From Theobroma cacao (lineage: Eukaryota; Streptophyta; Magnoliopsida; Malvales; Malvaceae): a stretch of 64,000 nt of DNA. Each line of letters opens with the position of its first letter. Within the stretch, counting starts at the first letter, position 1. The DNA is taken from contig NC_030851.1 in NCBI RefSeq assembly GCF_000208745.1, positions 8,819,604-8,883,603 of the forward strand, written 5' to 3'. Below are positions 13,550 through 26,468 of this stretch, in pieces. The notes beneath the pieces are model-generated. The model was given only the letters and a program-made list of their open reading frames with translations. It was not told where the DNA came from and did not search any database. The position numbers were made by a program, and so were the translations under genes.

Positions 13550-14006
13550 TGTTGGGAAATTGCGGAATTGTCTCGAAAGAATTGCCCAAGATCTAACCCA
13601 ATCAATAGAATAAAGAAAGAAAGAAATCAAGCACACCCACAAGAATACAAGAATTTACGTGGTTCGGTCTTTTGATGACCTACGTCCACGAGCACAGCAA
13701 CAGAGAAAAATCCACTAAGAGAAAAATCAGGAGATTACAAGAACAGTCTCAAATTCATAACCCTTATCCCACGTACACCTAAATCACTCTCTCTAAATTT
13801 AGGTGATGATTATTCTTTAACCCATAAGGTCCTTTTATAGTACCAAATATAATAACCTTATCCTAATATAATTAGGAATCTTATCCTAATAGAATTAAGA
13901 ATTATTATTCTAGTCTAACTAGATTTAAAGACTATTTTATAAGGTATACTAATTTAATTAGAATTAAATAATCCTAATTAAATCATAATTCAAGACTATC
14001 CTAACA
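13550..14006 (-). repeat. Copia 5' LTR
   Basis: 457 bp, the same length as its partner, with TG...CA ends. It is the 5' LTR in element orientation and holds a minus-strand TATA-like CTATAAAAGG, so it would be the promoter copy. It is followed by target duplication AAAGA and the remainder of beta-amylase exon 5. Confidence 0.92.
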
Positions 14007-14390
14007 AAAGAGCTGATGCCAAATGTGGGCCTCGGGAACTTGTTCAACAGGTAAATACTTGGAAGATTAATTGGAAATAATCCTATTCAAGACCTAAAAT
14101 CTGAATTGATTGCTACAGACTCTTAGGGAAAATCTACCTATGCAACATAGAGATAGAAATATATTTTCTTGCAAGAAAATGATAATTTCCCTATTCAAAC
14201 CAATGGGAAGTAGGGTAAGCATTTTCTTTATCAAATGTTTTTGTCAGATACTTGCCATCAGGAACAAGAGCTCTTATCTTAATGAAACATTAGCTTGCAG
14301 TCTTTTTGTCACCTAATATAAAATTATGTATTACCACTCTCACAGTGGCATTAGAAGGACGATAAAACTCATCCATGGCACATCTGTTAG

Positions 14391-14780
<390 letters not shown>

Positions 14781-15092
14781 TAGGTCCTTTGGAGCGGTCG
14801 AAGCCAAAGTTTCTGAAGGAGGATCTTCTGGAAGCAACCAAGCCAATGGGGCCATTCCCCTGGGGTAAGCAGACAGACATGAAGATTGATGGTTTTGATG
14901 TTGTGCTTACTAATTTCATCAGAAAGATGTTTTCCATGTTCAAGTGAGACCTGGGCTTCGTGGGGAAAAACATAAATAGCTAAAGCGTCAAAATAAATGG
15001 AAACGTCGACCTTCCATTGTTGCATTCATTTCATATCAACCTTTTGAATGATAATACCATCGGTATACATTGCCAGGAATCCGGATGAAGGC

Positions 15093-16238
15093 TAGGGGTG
15101 AGCAAAAGTCAGCTAGCTAAAATTGAACGTAATCGATTTAATCGATAAAATTTGATTAATTCGATTTAAATGCTTGGTTAAGTCAGTTTTAATTTAGTTA
15201 ATTAGGTTTAATTAATTTAATTAAAATGATTAATCTATAATTTTTTTTTTTAAAAAAAAATCCTTATATATTGTACTTAACCGATATTACATATCTTGAA
15301 TATAAAAGAACAAGATATTGCTATAAAAAAATAAATCTAAATAATTTTGGTTAATGCTAATAAACTTCTATTAATCAAGTTCTTTATAAATAGAAATGGG
15401 AAAATAGTATTATTCAATTTTTAATAAATTATAAGTTGAATATATAGTTGATTGATACTTATTGTCTTCTTTGTTATCTACTACTGCTAGTCTACTAGTA
15501 TTTCTTTTGAAAATTTTGAGATTGATAAATAAGGAATGAAAATGTAATAAATAAATTATAGGAAAAGAATACCCTAAATTCAAAACAATGTTAATTTTGT
15601 TTAATTTAGACATTGAAAATTAAAACTATGTCCTTCATTATAATTTTAATAATTTGAAAAATTAAGAATTTCAAATAAGAGTTTTGGTTTTTAATTTAGA
15701 GGTTAAGGACCACAATTTAATATGCCTAAGTAAGTACATACAGATTGCATCTTTAGATTATACATTAGTATAAAAAGTTTTAAACCTTCAAAAACAAATT
15801 TAATTGATCATATTGAATTAGTTTTAAAATAAAAATGTCAATATGATTATGAGTAAAGAATTTGGCATTGCAATTGATTGTGATTTATACAAATTTTCTT
15901 TTTGGATAATAGCAGGTGAACATGAAATTATGCTATAACATGGCTTCTAATAAGAGGGTAAAAAATCTATGCTTGTTGTTATTCCCTACTGATATATTCA
16001 TGCTACTTTCTTTCATACTACTTTAGGATTAACTGTTAAGTGAATTAAAAAGTTAAAAATTTTAAAAGTTAGAAAAATTTCAATTAAATTGATTAAAATC
16101 GAATTAATCAACTTAAGTCAATTAATTAGTTAAATCAGTTAATAAGTAAAATCACTTGATTTGGTTAATATGCATGTAAAAGTCAATTAATGGAATTTAC
16201 TTACCTATTTAACCTACTTAAACGATTAATCACCCCCA
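15093..16238. mobile_element. hAT-like non-autonomous element
   Basis: 1146 bp, AT-rich and non-coding. It starts TAGGGGTGAGC and ends with the inverted counterpart AATCACCCCCA. Both sides are flanked by the perfect 8-bp direct repeat ATGAAGGC (15085-15092 and 16239-16246). An 8-bp duplication and a (T/C)AGGGGTG terminus are typical of plant hAT elements. Subterminal regions are rich in AATCGATTAA-like motifs, shared with the element at 28801-30259. It lies shortly downstream of the beta-amylase stop. Confidence 0.85.
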
Positions 16239-16246
16239 ATGAAGGC

Positions 16247-17640
16247 CCTCCTATATACTTAAATTAGAGGAAAGCACTGAGGGAATGGAAGGTATTCTCT
16301 CACGTTGATCCCCTAATTAAGCCCATGGATTGTACTCTCGTTATTGAAATCGTGGAGAGCAAAATGAAAAAGTGGGACAAGGAAAAAGGAAGTCCACAAG
16401 CCTGTTAATTGTTATATTAATTTATTAATTTTTAAAAATATATGTTAATAACACGTGTCAATCTTTTTTCATAATCTCAAGATCATATTTACACTTAAAA
16501 AATTATTAAATTTATATGATAAATAATATTAAATGTAATAATATTTTAAAAATAATAATTTGATACACTCCCGGTGTTTAAGTGTTGCATACTTGCATTG
16601 ATTTTCAAAATTTCAAAGGCCTTTCAAAATAAATGCACAAACTTAATTTTAATATTTAATCAGGTAAAAAAATTTACTTAGTCATATATATATACATATA
16701 TTCTTTCTCTTGCACTTTGGCCATGAAAATACACCTCAACAATGAAGATCTATAATTTCTCTTTGATAGGAATAAAAGATTCATATTGAAACATTAAAAG
16801 AAAAATCCAATGAGAAAACCAGATTAATACAAGCAAAAGAGAACCTCGAAAGTCCTTTTGTTTTTTGGTATAAAAGAGGCTCAAGAGTAATTAAATACAA
16901 GCAGCCTTGCTCAATGCCTCGCTCGTCTTCTTCAAGTCCAAATCCTCACAAATCTACACGGATTTTGATCTAATATACTAAAGTTATTAAATATGAAATT
17001 CAACCCCGTTTATAGAGAAAAGAAATTACACAAAGTTTTTATATTTTACAATTTAATAAATGAATTTAATATGCTTTGAATGATCAAAATATCATAAGAA
17101 AACATTGAGGATTACTGATTAGACTCTGGGCGCCGCTTCATGATCAATCTAATTTCATGGGAATGGAGTTAAGCAGTAACATCATAACATGGTTACGCAA
17201 TCTAAGTTGGTCTTGGTTTGAACGCCGACAAAGTCATCCTACTTAAAATTCATGTCCCTCCACCATGTCGATGAAGACTCCACGTGGACAACTTGCTCAC
17301 ATGATTTTGACATTAATCAACTTGCAGCTAATCCTTTTCTACGTGCCTTACGTGTTGCCTTGCATGGCTAATGTCTTAGTTAATGTTAACACTTGGTTCT
17401 TAGTCTTATACAATTGTCGTTGGCTATTGAAGACGAAAATATAAACTTTTATAGGGGTATTTTATAATTTTTTAATATCTCATATTATTAAGGTACAAAA
17501 ATCATATTGTTAAGGTACAAAAAGAGGTGAGTGTTTTAAATAAGTAAATTTATTATAAACTTGTTGCAAAGAAGAAAAAAGAGTAGATTCACGTGCAAAC
17601 GAGATCAGGTAAGGTCTTGAGAAAATGCAAATTTTCTCTT
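16247..17640. other. Intergenic AT-rich, no gene seen
   Basis: No long open frame and no recognised coding similarity on either strand. Poly-A/T tracts and a short (TA)n lie near 16686-16700. A moderately GC-richer part at 17120-17400 shows no family I recognise. Confidence 0.5.
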
Positions 17641-18316
17641 TCTTTACACGCGAGTATACACATGCGTTAGGTTCAAGTGAAATTTTCTATTTTGGTTTTA
17701 TTTATTTTTTACCTCAGCCTTTGAAACAGTCTCAAACACTATCTTACACATGGGCTAGGCCCAAATGAAATTTTGTATCTTGGTTTTATTTACTTTTTAC
17801 CTCAGCCTTTGAAATTTTGTACTTTGGTTTTATTAATTTTTTACCTCAACCTTTGAAACAATCTCAAATACTATCTTACACATGGGCTAGGCCCAAATGA
17901 AATTTTATATCTTGTTTATATACTTTTTACCTTAGCCTTTGAAGTAGTCTCAAACACTGTTTTTTAACTAGTTCAAGTGAAATTTTGTATCTTGGTTTTA
18001 TTGACATTTTACCTTAGCCTTTGAAACAATATCAAACGTTGTTTTTTAACTAAGTTTTATAACTGCTAATGTAATTTGAGATTTTAATTTTGAATTTTAA
18101 CTGAGTTTAACTAGCCCAAGTGAAATTTTGTATCTTGGTTTTATTTACTTTTTACCTCAGCCTTTGAAACAATTTCAAACATTGTCTTTTAACTGAGTTT
18201 TATAACTGCTAACGTAATTTGAGATTTTAATGTTGAATTGTGAATGAGTTTTATAACGTATCTAATTTTAACAGTGAATTTCCTTACTTTGTGCAACGTT
18301 AACTTCAATTCTCAAC

Positions 18317-18325
18317 CTATAAATA
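18317..18325 (+). promoter_or_regulatory. TATA box, copy 1
   Basis: CTATAAATA, a canonical plant TATA box. It is followed by CCAGTCTCTACCTCAGTTC, which is nearly repeated after the second box 287 bp downstream. Confidence 0.55.
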
Positions 18326-18603
18326 CCAGTCTCTACCTCAGTTCACAACACACTTCTCAGAAGGCTGAAACAGTCTCAAACACTATCTTACACATGGGCG
18401 AGGCCCTAGTGAAATTTTGTATCTTGGTTTTATTTACTTTTTATTTCAACCTTTGAAACAGTCTTGAGCACTGTCTTCTAATTAAGTTTTATAGCTACTA
18501 ATAATCTAAGATTTTAATGTTGAATTCTGACTGAGTTTTATAATGTATCTGATTTTCACGTTGAATTTCCTGAATTTGTGTAACATTAATGCCAATTCTC
18601 AGC

Positions 18604-18612
18604 CTATAAATA
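18604..18612 (+). promoter_or_regulatory. TATA box, copy 2
   Basis: CTATAAATA again in nearly the same context, about 280 bp before the gag start codon at 18887. It is the better placed of the two boxes for transcription of the element. Confidence 0.55.
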
Positions 18613-18886
18613 CTAGTCTCTGCCTCAGTTCAACACACCTCTCATTTTTTCCTTTTCTCTATTGGGTTACTTCTTAGTTTGAATTTCTTATTGTTCATGG
18701 CATCCTTAATAGTTTGTACAAACTAATCAGGAAGAATGTTGAATCTTGGGGGATAACTGCTATACTCCGTCCTTTTGCATCGAGTTTAATACTTTAAAAA
18801 AATTATCCTTAAGAATAGTGTTTCACGTCTTAGATTTTCTTGAATTGTTTTTGTGCTTCAATATTTTTCCAACAATCTTAAAGATA

Positions 18887-21800
18887 ATGAATTCTCACAC
18901 TGATAATGTTGCTATCGCTATCCCTGCTACCACCACCTTTGCCAATGGTTTTACCTCAGCTCGCACTGACATGTCTTCAGTGTCTTATGCAAAACCGTTT
19001 CCTGACATATCCAAAATCGAGGTGTTTGATGGCAATAATTTCAAAAGATGGCAAGAAAGAATCTTGTCCATCGTTGATGTTCATGGAGCAGCTTTTGCAT
19101 TGTCTGATTCCAAACTTAACAATGTCAAAATGTTGGAACAATGGACGCATGCAAATAAGGTATGCAGGCATACAATTATTAGTGTACTTTCTAATGAGCT
19201 ATTTGATGTTTACAGTCCTTAAAAAGAAGCAAAGCAAATATCGGATTTAATGGTTGGCAAATATGGGATTTAATGGTTGTCAAATATACTACTAAAGATA
19301 TTGGGAAACAAAAGTTCGTGATTGGAAACTTCTATCATTGGGAGATAACAGATGACAAAAATATCAAGAGTTAGATTAATGAATATCACAAGCTGGTGGA
19401 TGATTAGAAGGTAGAAAATATCAACTTGCAAGAAGAGTTAGTTATTAGATTAATGATTGAGAAGTTGCCAAAATCCTAGAATGGCTACAAGCAACAATTG
19501 AAGCATAAAGAAAAGCAATTGTCACTTATTGTGCACATCATCATAGAAAATACAACTTGAAAAAAGATTAAGTCCTCCAAAGCTAAAGAACTTACAACTA
19601 AAGCCAATCTGATACAAGGCAAAATTTAGCATTGTCAATAAAGGTATACTAATAAACCTGATTATAAACCTAAAACTCCTTATCCCACCTTAAAAAACAA
19701 GGGTAGTTGTTATGTTTGTGGGAAACTAAGGCATCATGCAGCATAGTATAGGAAGAGAGCAAAGGGAAATGACAAACCTGTTAATCCAAGAGTCAACTTA
19801 GTAAAAGTAGACAAATCTGATCATATAATTACTGTGGTCATTTCTCAAGCAAATATGGTGGCCAGTGTGAAGGAATGGGTGGTAGACTCAGGTGCTACCA
19901 TGCATATTTCTGTAAACAAAAATGCTTTTACCTCCTATACTCCAATAAGGGAAGAAGAAGAGACAATACATCTAAGTGATTCTTGAACTGCTCAAGTTCT
20001 TGGTAAAGGAAAAGTCCTTCTCAAGCTCACATCTAGCAAGACCTTAGCTCTGAATAATGTTCTACATGTTCCTAATATAAAGGCAAACTTGGTTTTTGTG
20101 GCTTATTAGGCATGGTTGGGGTAAAAGTGTCATTCGAATCTGACAAGATCATAATGACAAAAAATAATGTGTTTGTGGGTAAGGGATATTGTAATTAAGA
20201 ATTTTTTGTACTTAACATTGCAAATGTCATAAATGAAAATGCTAGATCTTTTATTTACATAATTGACTCAATTGATTTATGGCATGCTAGATTAAGACAT
20301 GTTAGTGTTCCTTATATTAAGAAAATGCAATCATTGGGTTTAATTTCTAGTATTAAAAATACATACTTTAGTAAATGTGTAACATATGCTGAAACCAAAT
20401 GACTAAGAAAACTTGTATTTAATAAATAAAGAATCTAAATTGTTAAGTTTAATTTATACTGATTTGAGAAATTTGAAACAAATTATGACTAGAAGAGGTA
20501 AACAACATTATGTTACTTTTATTAACGACTACTCTAGATTTACTAAAATTTATTTACTTAGACATAAAGATGAAACTTTTGACATGTTTCTTAAATATAA
20601 AGTTAAGGTAGAAAATCAATTGATAAAAAGATAAAAAGAGTTAGATCAGACAGAAGGGGTGGATATATACCGATTAATGATATTTATGAAAAGAAATGAA
20701 TAATTCATGAAAAAATTCCTCCATACTCTCCTAAATCAAATGGTGTAGTTGAAAGAAAAAATAGAATATTAAAAGAAATGATAAATTCTATACTTGTTAG
20801 TTCTAATGCACATAAAAATTTGTGAGGGTGAAGCTTTGTTATTTGTATGCTATATTCAAAATAGAATTTTTTATAAAAAAACTAGTAAGACACCTTATGA
20901 ATTGTGGAAAGGCTATTATCCTAACTTAAAATATTTAAAAGTGTGGGGGTGTCTTGCTAAGGTTATGCATCTTGATTTTAAGAAAAGAAAAATTGACTCT
21001 AAGACATCTGATTGCATGTTTATTGGTTATGCTAAACATAGTGCTGCTGTTGTTCAATTTTTTACTCATGCAAGTATACGTATTGAAAAGATAATATAAT
21101 AATGAGTAAAGTATCGTTCTCATAAAGAATTGTTTTAACGTCTTTTGTTAAGTACTAAAATTGACACACCTTAATCTAATCCAAATAATTAAAAATATAA
21201 TTAAAACTAATAAACTAATAAACTAAAAATAAAGCTAATCTAAAATCTATTAGCAAATTTACTTTATTAAATTCGAGTGACTACTATACCTAAAATTATG
21301 ATATCCCTTACTATTTCATCTGAATATTATCTCTCTCTCTTTTAGCTCAGTTTAATGGATTAAGTTGCTAACCTAGAGTCTTAAATTATTTACAAGTCTC
21401 TGTCGAGGTTCTCATAAAAATACATCTCTTAATTAATTTACTATATGTCTATGCAAATTATATTATAGAAAGATTTATTAAGTTTGTGCTCTAATCTTAG
21501 CTACGTATGGTTTATATATATATGTCTACCCTATATGCAAATCAAACCACCTAATCAACTAAGTGTATTCGATTATACGCTATTCTATTCAAGGTCTACC
21601 TAAATTTTCTTTTTCAAGGTTTAACTTAGGTTTCCAATTCAATCTAATTGGTGATCAGGCAATTAGAAGCAATAAGAACAGAATAAAATAAACAATTTAA
21701 ATCCATCAAACATAAGTAAAAGAAAGATAAATAATTTAGACTACAGCTTGAGTTCAATTATAATCTTAGATTAAAAACTTAGTTCCCCATCAAGTCACAC

Positions 21801-23225
21801 ATCATCATCAAATTAAGTTTAAACAATAAAAACAAACTAAAAAAATAAAAGAAGAATAAAAAAGATAAAACTCAAGAATTATAGTCTTGATCTTCCAAGT
21901 CTTCTTGAATCTTTCAAAATCTTTTCAGCTTCAATGACTTTGTGGCTTGACTATCAGCTTTCAATCTGGTGTTTCGTTCTCTCATTTTTAAAAATCTTTC
22001 GAAAGGTTATTTTTATAAGCATTGAAGTTAGGCTAAGTTGGGTAAAGAAAGAAGTCAATTCCAATCAGGATTTCCTCATCAGACTATGTGGGTCGTAGCC
22101 TTGCCCAATTAATTAAAAAAAATAGTAATTGCTCTAGGACTGCTACAATATGTCAACTTCGATAAGAGTTTTGACCATCTTCTATGCCAAACTGGGCAAA
22201 GTGGTAATCATGAAAGTTGTATGGTTTTCTCTTATCTTTCCAATGGTTTAAGAATCTCTTCATTTGGAGCACTGTAGATAAAGTTATGGCCCAAATATCA
22301 AAATATATATAGTAAAAGTCTACACCTCAAAATTGCTTTCATTCTTTCACTAAAATTCTTCTTTAATCAAACACCTACAAAAGCACAAATAAATCAACAA
22401 CAACCTATCTTAACCACATTAACGTCAAATTAAGCATAAAATTAACTAAGATTATAATGACTCACCTAAATTAACTAATTTAAAATAATTAAATAAAACC
22501 TACTAATTTATATTTATTACTACAAAAACTAAGCTAAATTACTATCAAAATTAAGTCCAAATAACTCTATATTATAGAGTTATCAGTTGGATAAAGATTT
22601 CTTTTATTAAAAAGTAATGTTCTTGATAATAATACAATTATTCAAAGAAAAAATGCTGAATTTTTTTAATATAATTTTCCATTGAGAACTAATACAATTC
22701 CTCATGCACATTTTAGTAAAAATAATTTTAAAATACAAAATGATGATTCGAGAATGAGTAAAAGACCAAGGAAAGAAATTTTTTTTGGTAATGATTTTTA
22801 CACTTATCTTGTAGAAAATGACTTTTTGACTTATGTAGATGCAATTTTTTCAAAAGAAAGTTCATTTTGGAAAGAAGTTATAAAAAATGAGATTGATTCT
22901 ATTTTGCAAAATCAAACTTGGGAATTAGTTTATTTACCAGTTGAAGCTAACCTAATTGGTTGTAAATGGATTATTTTTTTTTTTAAAATGTAATCCTAAT
23001 GATTCTATTGATAAATACAAAGTTAGATTATTTGCTAAGGTTTTACTCAAAAACAAAATAAACTATTTTGATACTTTTGCTCCAGTAACAAGAATTTGAT
23101 CTATTCGTGTTTTATTTTCCTTAGCTTCAATTTACAAACTTGTTCATCAAATGGATGTTAAAATAGTTTTTTTAAATAATGATTTAGAAAAAGAAATTTA
23201 TATGACAAAATTCGAGGGATTGAAA
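18887..23225 (+). pseudogene. Decayed Ty1/copia polyprotein (second element)
   Basis: Gag starts at 18887 (MNSHTDNVAIAIPATTTF) and contains FDGNNFKRWQERI. Many stops follow. Near 19700-19760 a zinc knuckle reads CYVCGKLRHHAA, then a stop, then Y where the last Cys belongs. A protease motif WVVDSGATMHIS lies near 19876-19911. A pre-integrase block (LWHARLRHV) lies near 20280 and integrase pieces (FINDYSRFTKIYLLRHKDE, TPYELWKGYYPN) at 20500-20950. The frame is interrupted after DCMFIGYAKHSAA near 21045 and resumes near 22588. Reverse transcriptase pieces (SFWKEVIKNEID, FAPVTRI, VHQMDVKIVFLNNDL) run to about 23225. The YVDD region and RNase H are missing. Confidence 0.85.
21047..22587. mobile_element. 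1.5-kb insertion inside the copia integrase region
   Basis: The copia protein reading stops at about 21045 and resumes in the expected next block at about 22588 (RFLLLKSNVLDNN), so the intervening 1.5 kb is foreign. It is AT-rich with no long frame. Near its left end is AAGTATCGTTCTCATAAAG. At its right end is a perfect 23-nt palindrome (22561-22583, 11-bp arms). The 4-bp GTTG occurs at both junctions and may be a target duplication, though exact ends are uncertain. It could be a solo LTR or a non-autonomous DNA element. Confidence 0.6.
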
Positions 23226-23356
23226 AATGTTGGGCCTTGCTCCCCGTTGATGCTGATGTTACGCCCGCACATATAAAATACCGACGTCAAAAGGTCATTG
23301 GATTCAATTATTGAGAAACAAAAATGCACAAAATGTAATGTTTTCAACTTACCTTG

Positions 23357-24060
23357 AGTTTGGGTCTTTCTTGAACTCTACGTATTCTTTCTTGATTGTC
23401 ACCTTGTCCTTGAGCGGGAGTAAGAATGGGTTCATACGGGCTGCCAATGTATTTATTGAACATGATGATCCATGCCATTTCAGTCTCATCTGCATCTAAA
23501 GTCACTCATTGCTATACGTTAGGCAAGTCTATTGTAGACGTCGATGACATGCTATTGTGAGACTACCTCACTGGTGTGGTATGAATTGGTTGTGTAGTGT
23601 GAACTAGATGTGTGATACAAACAAGAGGTGGGGTCTAAGGAAGAGGTGTGCTTTGGGTAAGAGAATTGTACACGACCATTTGCCACTGCTCGGCACCCAT
23701 GAGTGAATCTACACTAGTTGGCTCCTCATTACCTATCTTTTCACCAACTACGTCAAAGTTCCTAATATCTCCCACACTTTGCTCCACATCCTCATTGCCA
23801 CCACCATCATTGTTGTTGCCACTGCTAGTATCATCCTCGTTGCCATGATCATCAACCTCGTGGCCATCGCCATTGCCATCGCCATCGCCACCACTGTGTT
23901 CCTTGTTGCCACCAACATCATCCCCATCGCCACCAACATCATCCCTGTCGACATCAACATCATCCTCGCGGCCATCGCTGTTGCCACCACCATCAACACT
24001 GCCACCACTACCATCAACCTTGTAGGTGTCGCCATCATCATTAGACGCATCATCATGTTA
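23357..24060 (-). pseudogene. Downstream exons of the DUF1985/ULP-type relic, acidic repeat tract
   Basis: Read on the minus strand, 24060-23720 encodes a low-complexity run rich in Asp, Gly and Asn that leads into DVEQSVGDIRNFDVVGEKIG and then LMGAEQWQMVVYNS. A separate exon-like piece at about 23500-23357 reads FNKYIGSPYEPILTP and ends at a good donor (GTAAGT). A full C48 cysteine protease domain with its His-Asp-Cys triad was not seen. These pieces probably belong to the same gene as the DUF1985 frames upstream. That linkage is inference. Confidence 0.4.
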
Positions 24061-24117
24061 ACAGGTAGACCAACCCTACACAATGAGAGAAATTAGAATC
24101 ACAAATAGGTTAGAAAA

Positions 24118-24425
24118 CATGTTGCTACACACCATGACTAAGAATACAAAAATTGCTACACACCATGCCTAATTAAGTTATCACATACCATGTTTTAAAA
24201 CCAATGATATTACAAACCATGTACAAATTCCTACATTGTTATAGACCATGTTAAAAAGATATGTTGCTACATGCCATGCTTATAAACATTATGTTGCTAC
24301 ATGCCATGCCTAACCATCTAAGTTACTACAGCCATGCCTACAAATACTAAGATACTACATGCCATTCTATCACAATATGTTACACGCCATGTTAACAATA
24401 TTTAAAGTAAATGGGCATGGTGTGT
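24118..24425. repeat. Minisatellite block A (TTGCTACATGCCATG family)
   Basis: Irregular units of about 30-38 bp built on TTGCTACATGCCATGCCTAA, with variants ACACCATG and ATGCCATTC. The flank after it (AAATGGGCATG, CTACCTATAG, AACAAAATGAACAAC) is paralogous to the flank of block B, so the repeat and about 300-400 bp of neighbour sequence were duplicated together. No protein function is implied. Confidence 0.75.
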
Positions 24426-25190
24426 AACAAGATTAGAGATTTTTCTAAACCCTCAACTACCTATAGTTAACAAAATGAACAACTTTGCACAGGACAAGCA
24501 GCCATTTGACAATATAATCAATGAATATGGAAAGTGAACAACAAAACCCACTTAAAAACACATATTTTTATTAACAATTTCGAACAAAACCCACTGATTG
24601 AACCACTCAAATACATTAAAACATCAAAACCCTCTTCATGTAACTTCAATCTCAAGCAATATGGCATTGAAACATATAAACCCACAAAAAACACTATAAA
24701 AAAAACTCAAATACTTCCTAAATGCTATATGAAAAAAATGATAAAAGCTAGAAAATCATACTTGTGCAAAGAAGATGTCAAGAAGTCAACATACAAGTTG
24801 GTCCTTTAGTGAGTGCATGTTCTTTTGCCACTCCGGCTTCAACTTGCCCACAACCTGTCTCAAGTGATGCATTGTGACCATATTGTCATTGTTTACCCTT
24901 CCCTTGTGTAATTGCAATAAGAGTGAATAAGACGTTAGTCGATAGTAAAACAAGGTATTGTTAGGTATACAAAGAATCATCCTTACCGACTATTAGGCGA
25001 TGTCAACGAAATGATGAGGTGGCACTCGCGTTAATGTACTATGACAGGCAATCGATGTTGTTGGGGTTGCAATGTGTATCTAAAGAGGTAGTGTCAGCGT
25101 ATGCATCTAAGGATGTAGCGTATGCATCTGAGGACATGACATATACATTTGAGAAGGTGGCGACTTATGTCTCTGATCATTGGGTTGGGA

Positions 25191-25463
25191 TTAAGCAGCT
25201 TGGGTAATATCGAGCTCGTCATCCTCTTCATTCATCAAATGAGGGCGTGATTGGCTGTCGTCTCTAGATGTGCCAGTGCAACTTTGCTTAACAGCGCCAT
25301 CAGCTCTTTTTTCCTTAAGCACTTTCCTCTTCTGTCTTAAATTGAAATCCCATGCATCTCGTTCCTTTAAATGCCACAGTGGAACGTACTGATGCCCCTT
25401 AGATAAAAGGACATCTATGTCAGCCCAATATGGCATTGTGGTCTCCTCCACTGTGGGCTCCAA
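25191..25463 (-). pseudogene. Middle exon of the DUF1985/ULP-type relic
   Basis: Open for 90 codons with a charged composition: MEPTVEETTMPYWADIDV, then HQYVPLWHLKERDAWDF, then a basic stretch RQKRKVLKEKRADG and an acidic end EEDDELD. It lies on the same strand and just downstream of the DUF1985 frames. The text HLKERDAWDF is plausible for the linker of ULP-type genes. I do not recognise a catalytic motif. Confidence 0.35.
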
Positions 25464-25805
25464 GGTATGGTGTTAGCACAACTGCATAAAACATACATTG
25501 CAATTAGTTTGAAAGATAGTTGACATACGATAACAAAAAATTTGTAACGCTTCGCTTACCTTATGAATGGACTTCAATTCTACCAATGACTTATGGAACA
25601 ACTTTGGCTTTTGCCTACATTCCCATCTACACATTTGTGGATAAACGTCGCTGACGCGGGAGCCTATTAAAGTTTAAAAAGTAAGAATGACCTCCATCAC
25701 CCAAAATTGCAAAGTCAATTGTAACAATTATAATCACCTAAATGCTACACGACATGCCTTAATAAAATGTTATGTGAAAAGGAAAATGGAAAACGTTAGG
25801 TGACA

Positions 25806-26468
25806 TTACTTGTACTGGTCATGTAAATCTATGTATGTTGTAGTAAAAAGGCTTAACCTTCTCAAAACCTTGGCCTCGGTCTTTATTATGGGAGAAACTT
25901 TAAACCCTCTTAATAGGTAGTTCGCATGCAGCCTCCACACATAGTGACCACACAGGAACGCATTCCATGCTTCCATGTCTTTAACCAATGCCAACAGTCA
26001 CAGTGCCACCCATCTTTTGTAATCTTGTCTAATTAAAATATTATTCATGAGTAAGACAAAGGCCATCTTTATTGCGTCTCCCTGATGCTCAAAGTTGTCA
26101 AGCTGGAACCTCTCAAGCAATTACATCAGCTACACCTTCTTGTCCCCTCCCTAGTATTTATCATGAATTCCTTCAAGGATGAGCTCGTAGGGATGTGAAA
26201 AAACATTTATCACTGGGTCGAACTTCAATTCTATTACAAGGCAAAACTCACGCTTGGATAAATGCACCTCTATTTTGCTTATGGCAAACCAAAACTCATA
26301 TTTTGTTGCATCAGGTTTATTGATTCTATGCAACATGATGTTGTGCAGGAGACCGGCATAAAAGAAGCCTTGCGGATATACGTTCAACAACCTCTTGAAG
26401 CGTGTAGCCTTCACTACATTGTACTTATCCACCTCACGGAGCGTGTTGATTATGTATGGTAAGTGCAC
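25806..26468 (-). pseudogene. DUF1985 domain relic
   Basis: Two minus-strand frames, 26468-26151 and 25994-25806, carry the DUF1985 pattern. The first has KATRFKRLLNVYPQGFFYAG, LLHNIMLHRINKPD, YEFWFAISKIEVHLSKREFC and an LKFDP end. The second has MEAWNAFLCGHYVWRLHANY, which matches the part that follows in these proteins. DUF1985 is a plant-specific domain often found next to ULP1-like (SUMO) protease domains, commonly inside transposons. The frames are separated by about 160 bp with stops, either an intron or decay. Function in this copy is unlikely. Confidence 0.6.

Larger units (their letters stand above)
17641..18690 (+). repeat. Copia LTR/leader-like region with tandem duplications
   Basis: Units of about 90-290 bp recur here. 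The phrase CTTACACATGGGCTAGGCCC or a close variant occurs near 17743, 17875 and 18385. TTACCTCAGCCTTTGAAA-like text occurs at least six times between 17711 and 18170. A larger unit ending in CCTATAAATACNAGTCTC is duplicated (18317 and 18604). Its position upstream of a copia gag suggests a 5' LTR and leader that expanded by tandem duplication. No matching 3' LTR is visible in the window. Confidence 0.65.

Noticed and set aside
14110..14316. 68-codon plus frame between beta-amylase exons
   Set aside because: It lies inside the intron between exons ending at 14050 and starting at 14394. The family sequence passes directly from VQQ to VLSGGWREH.
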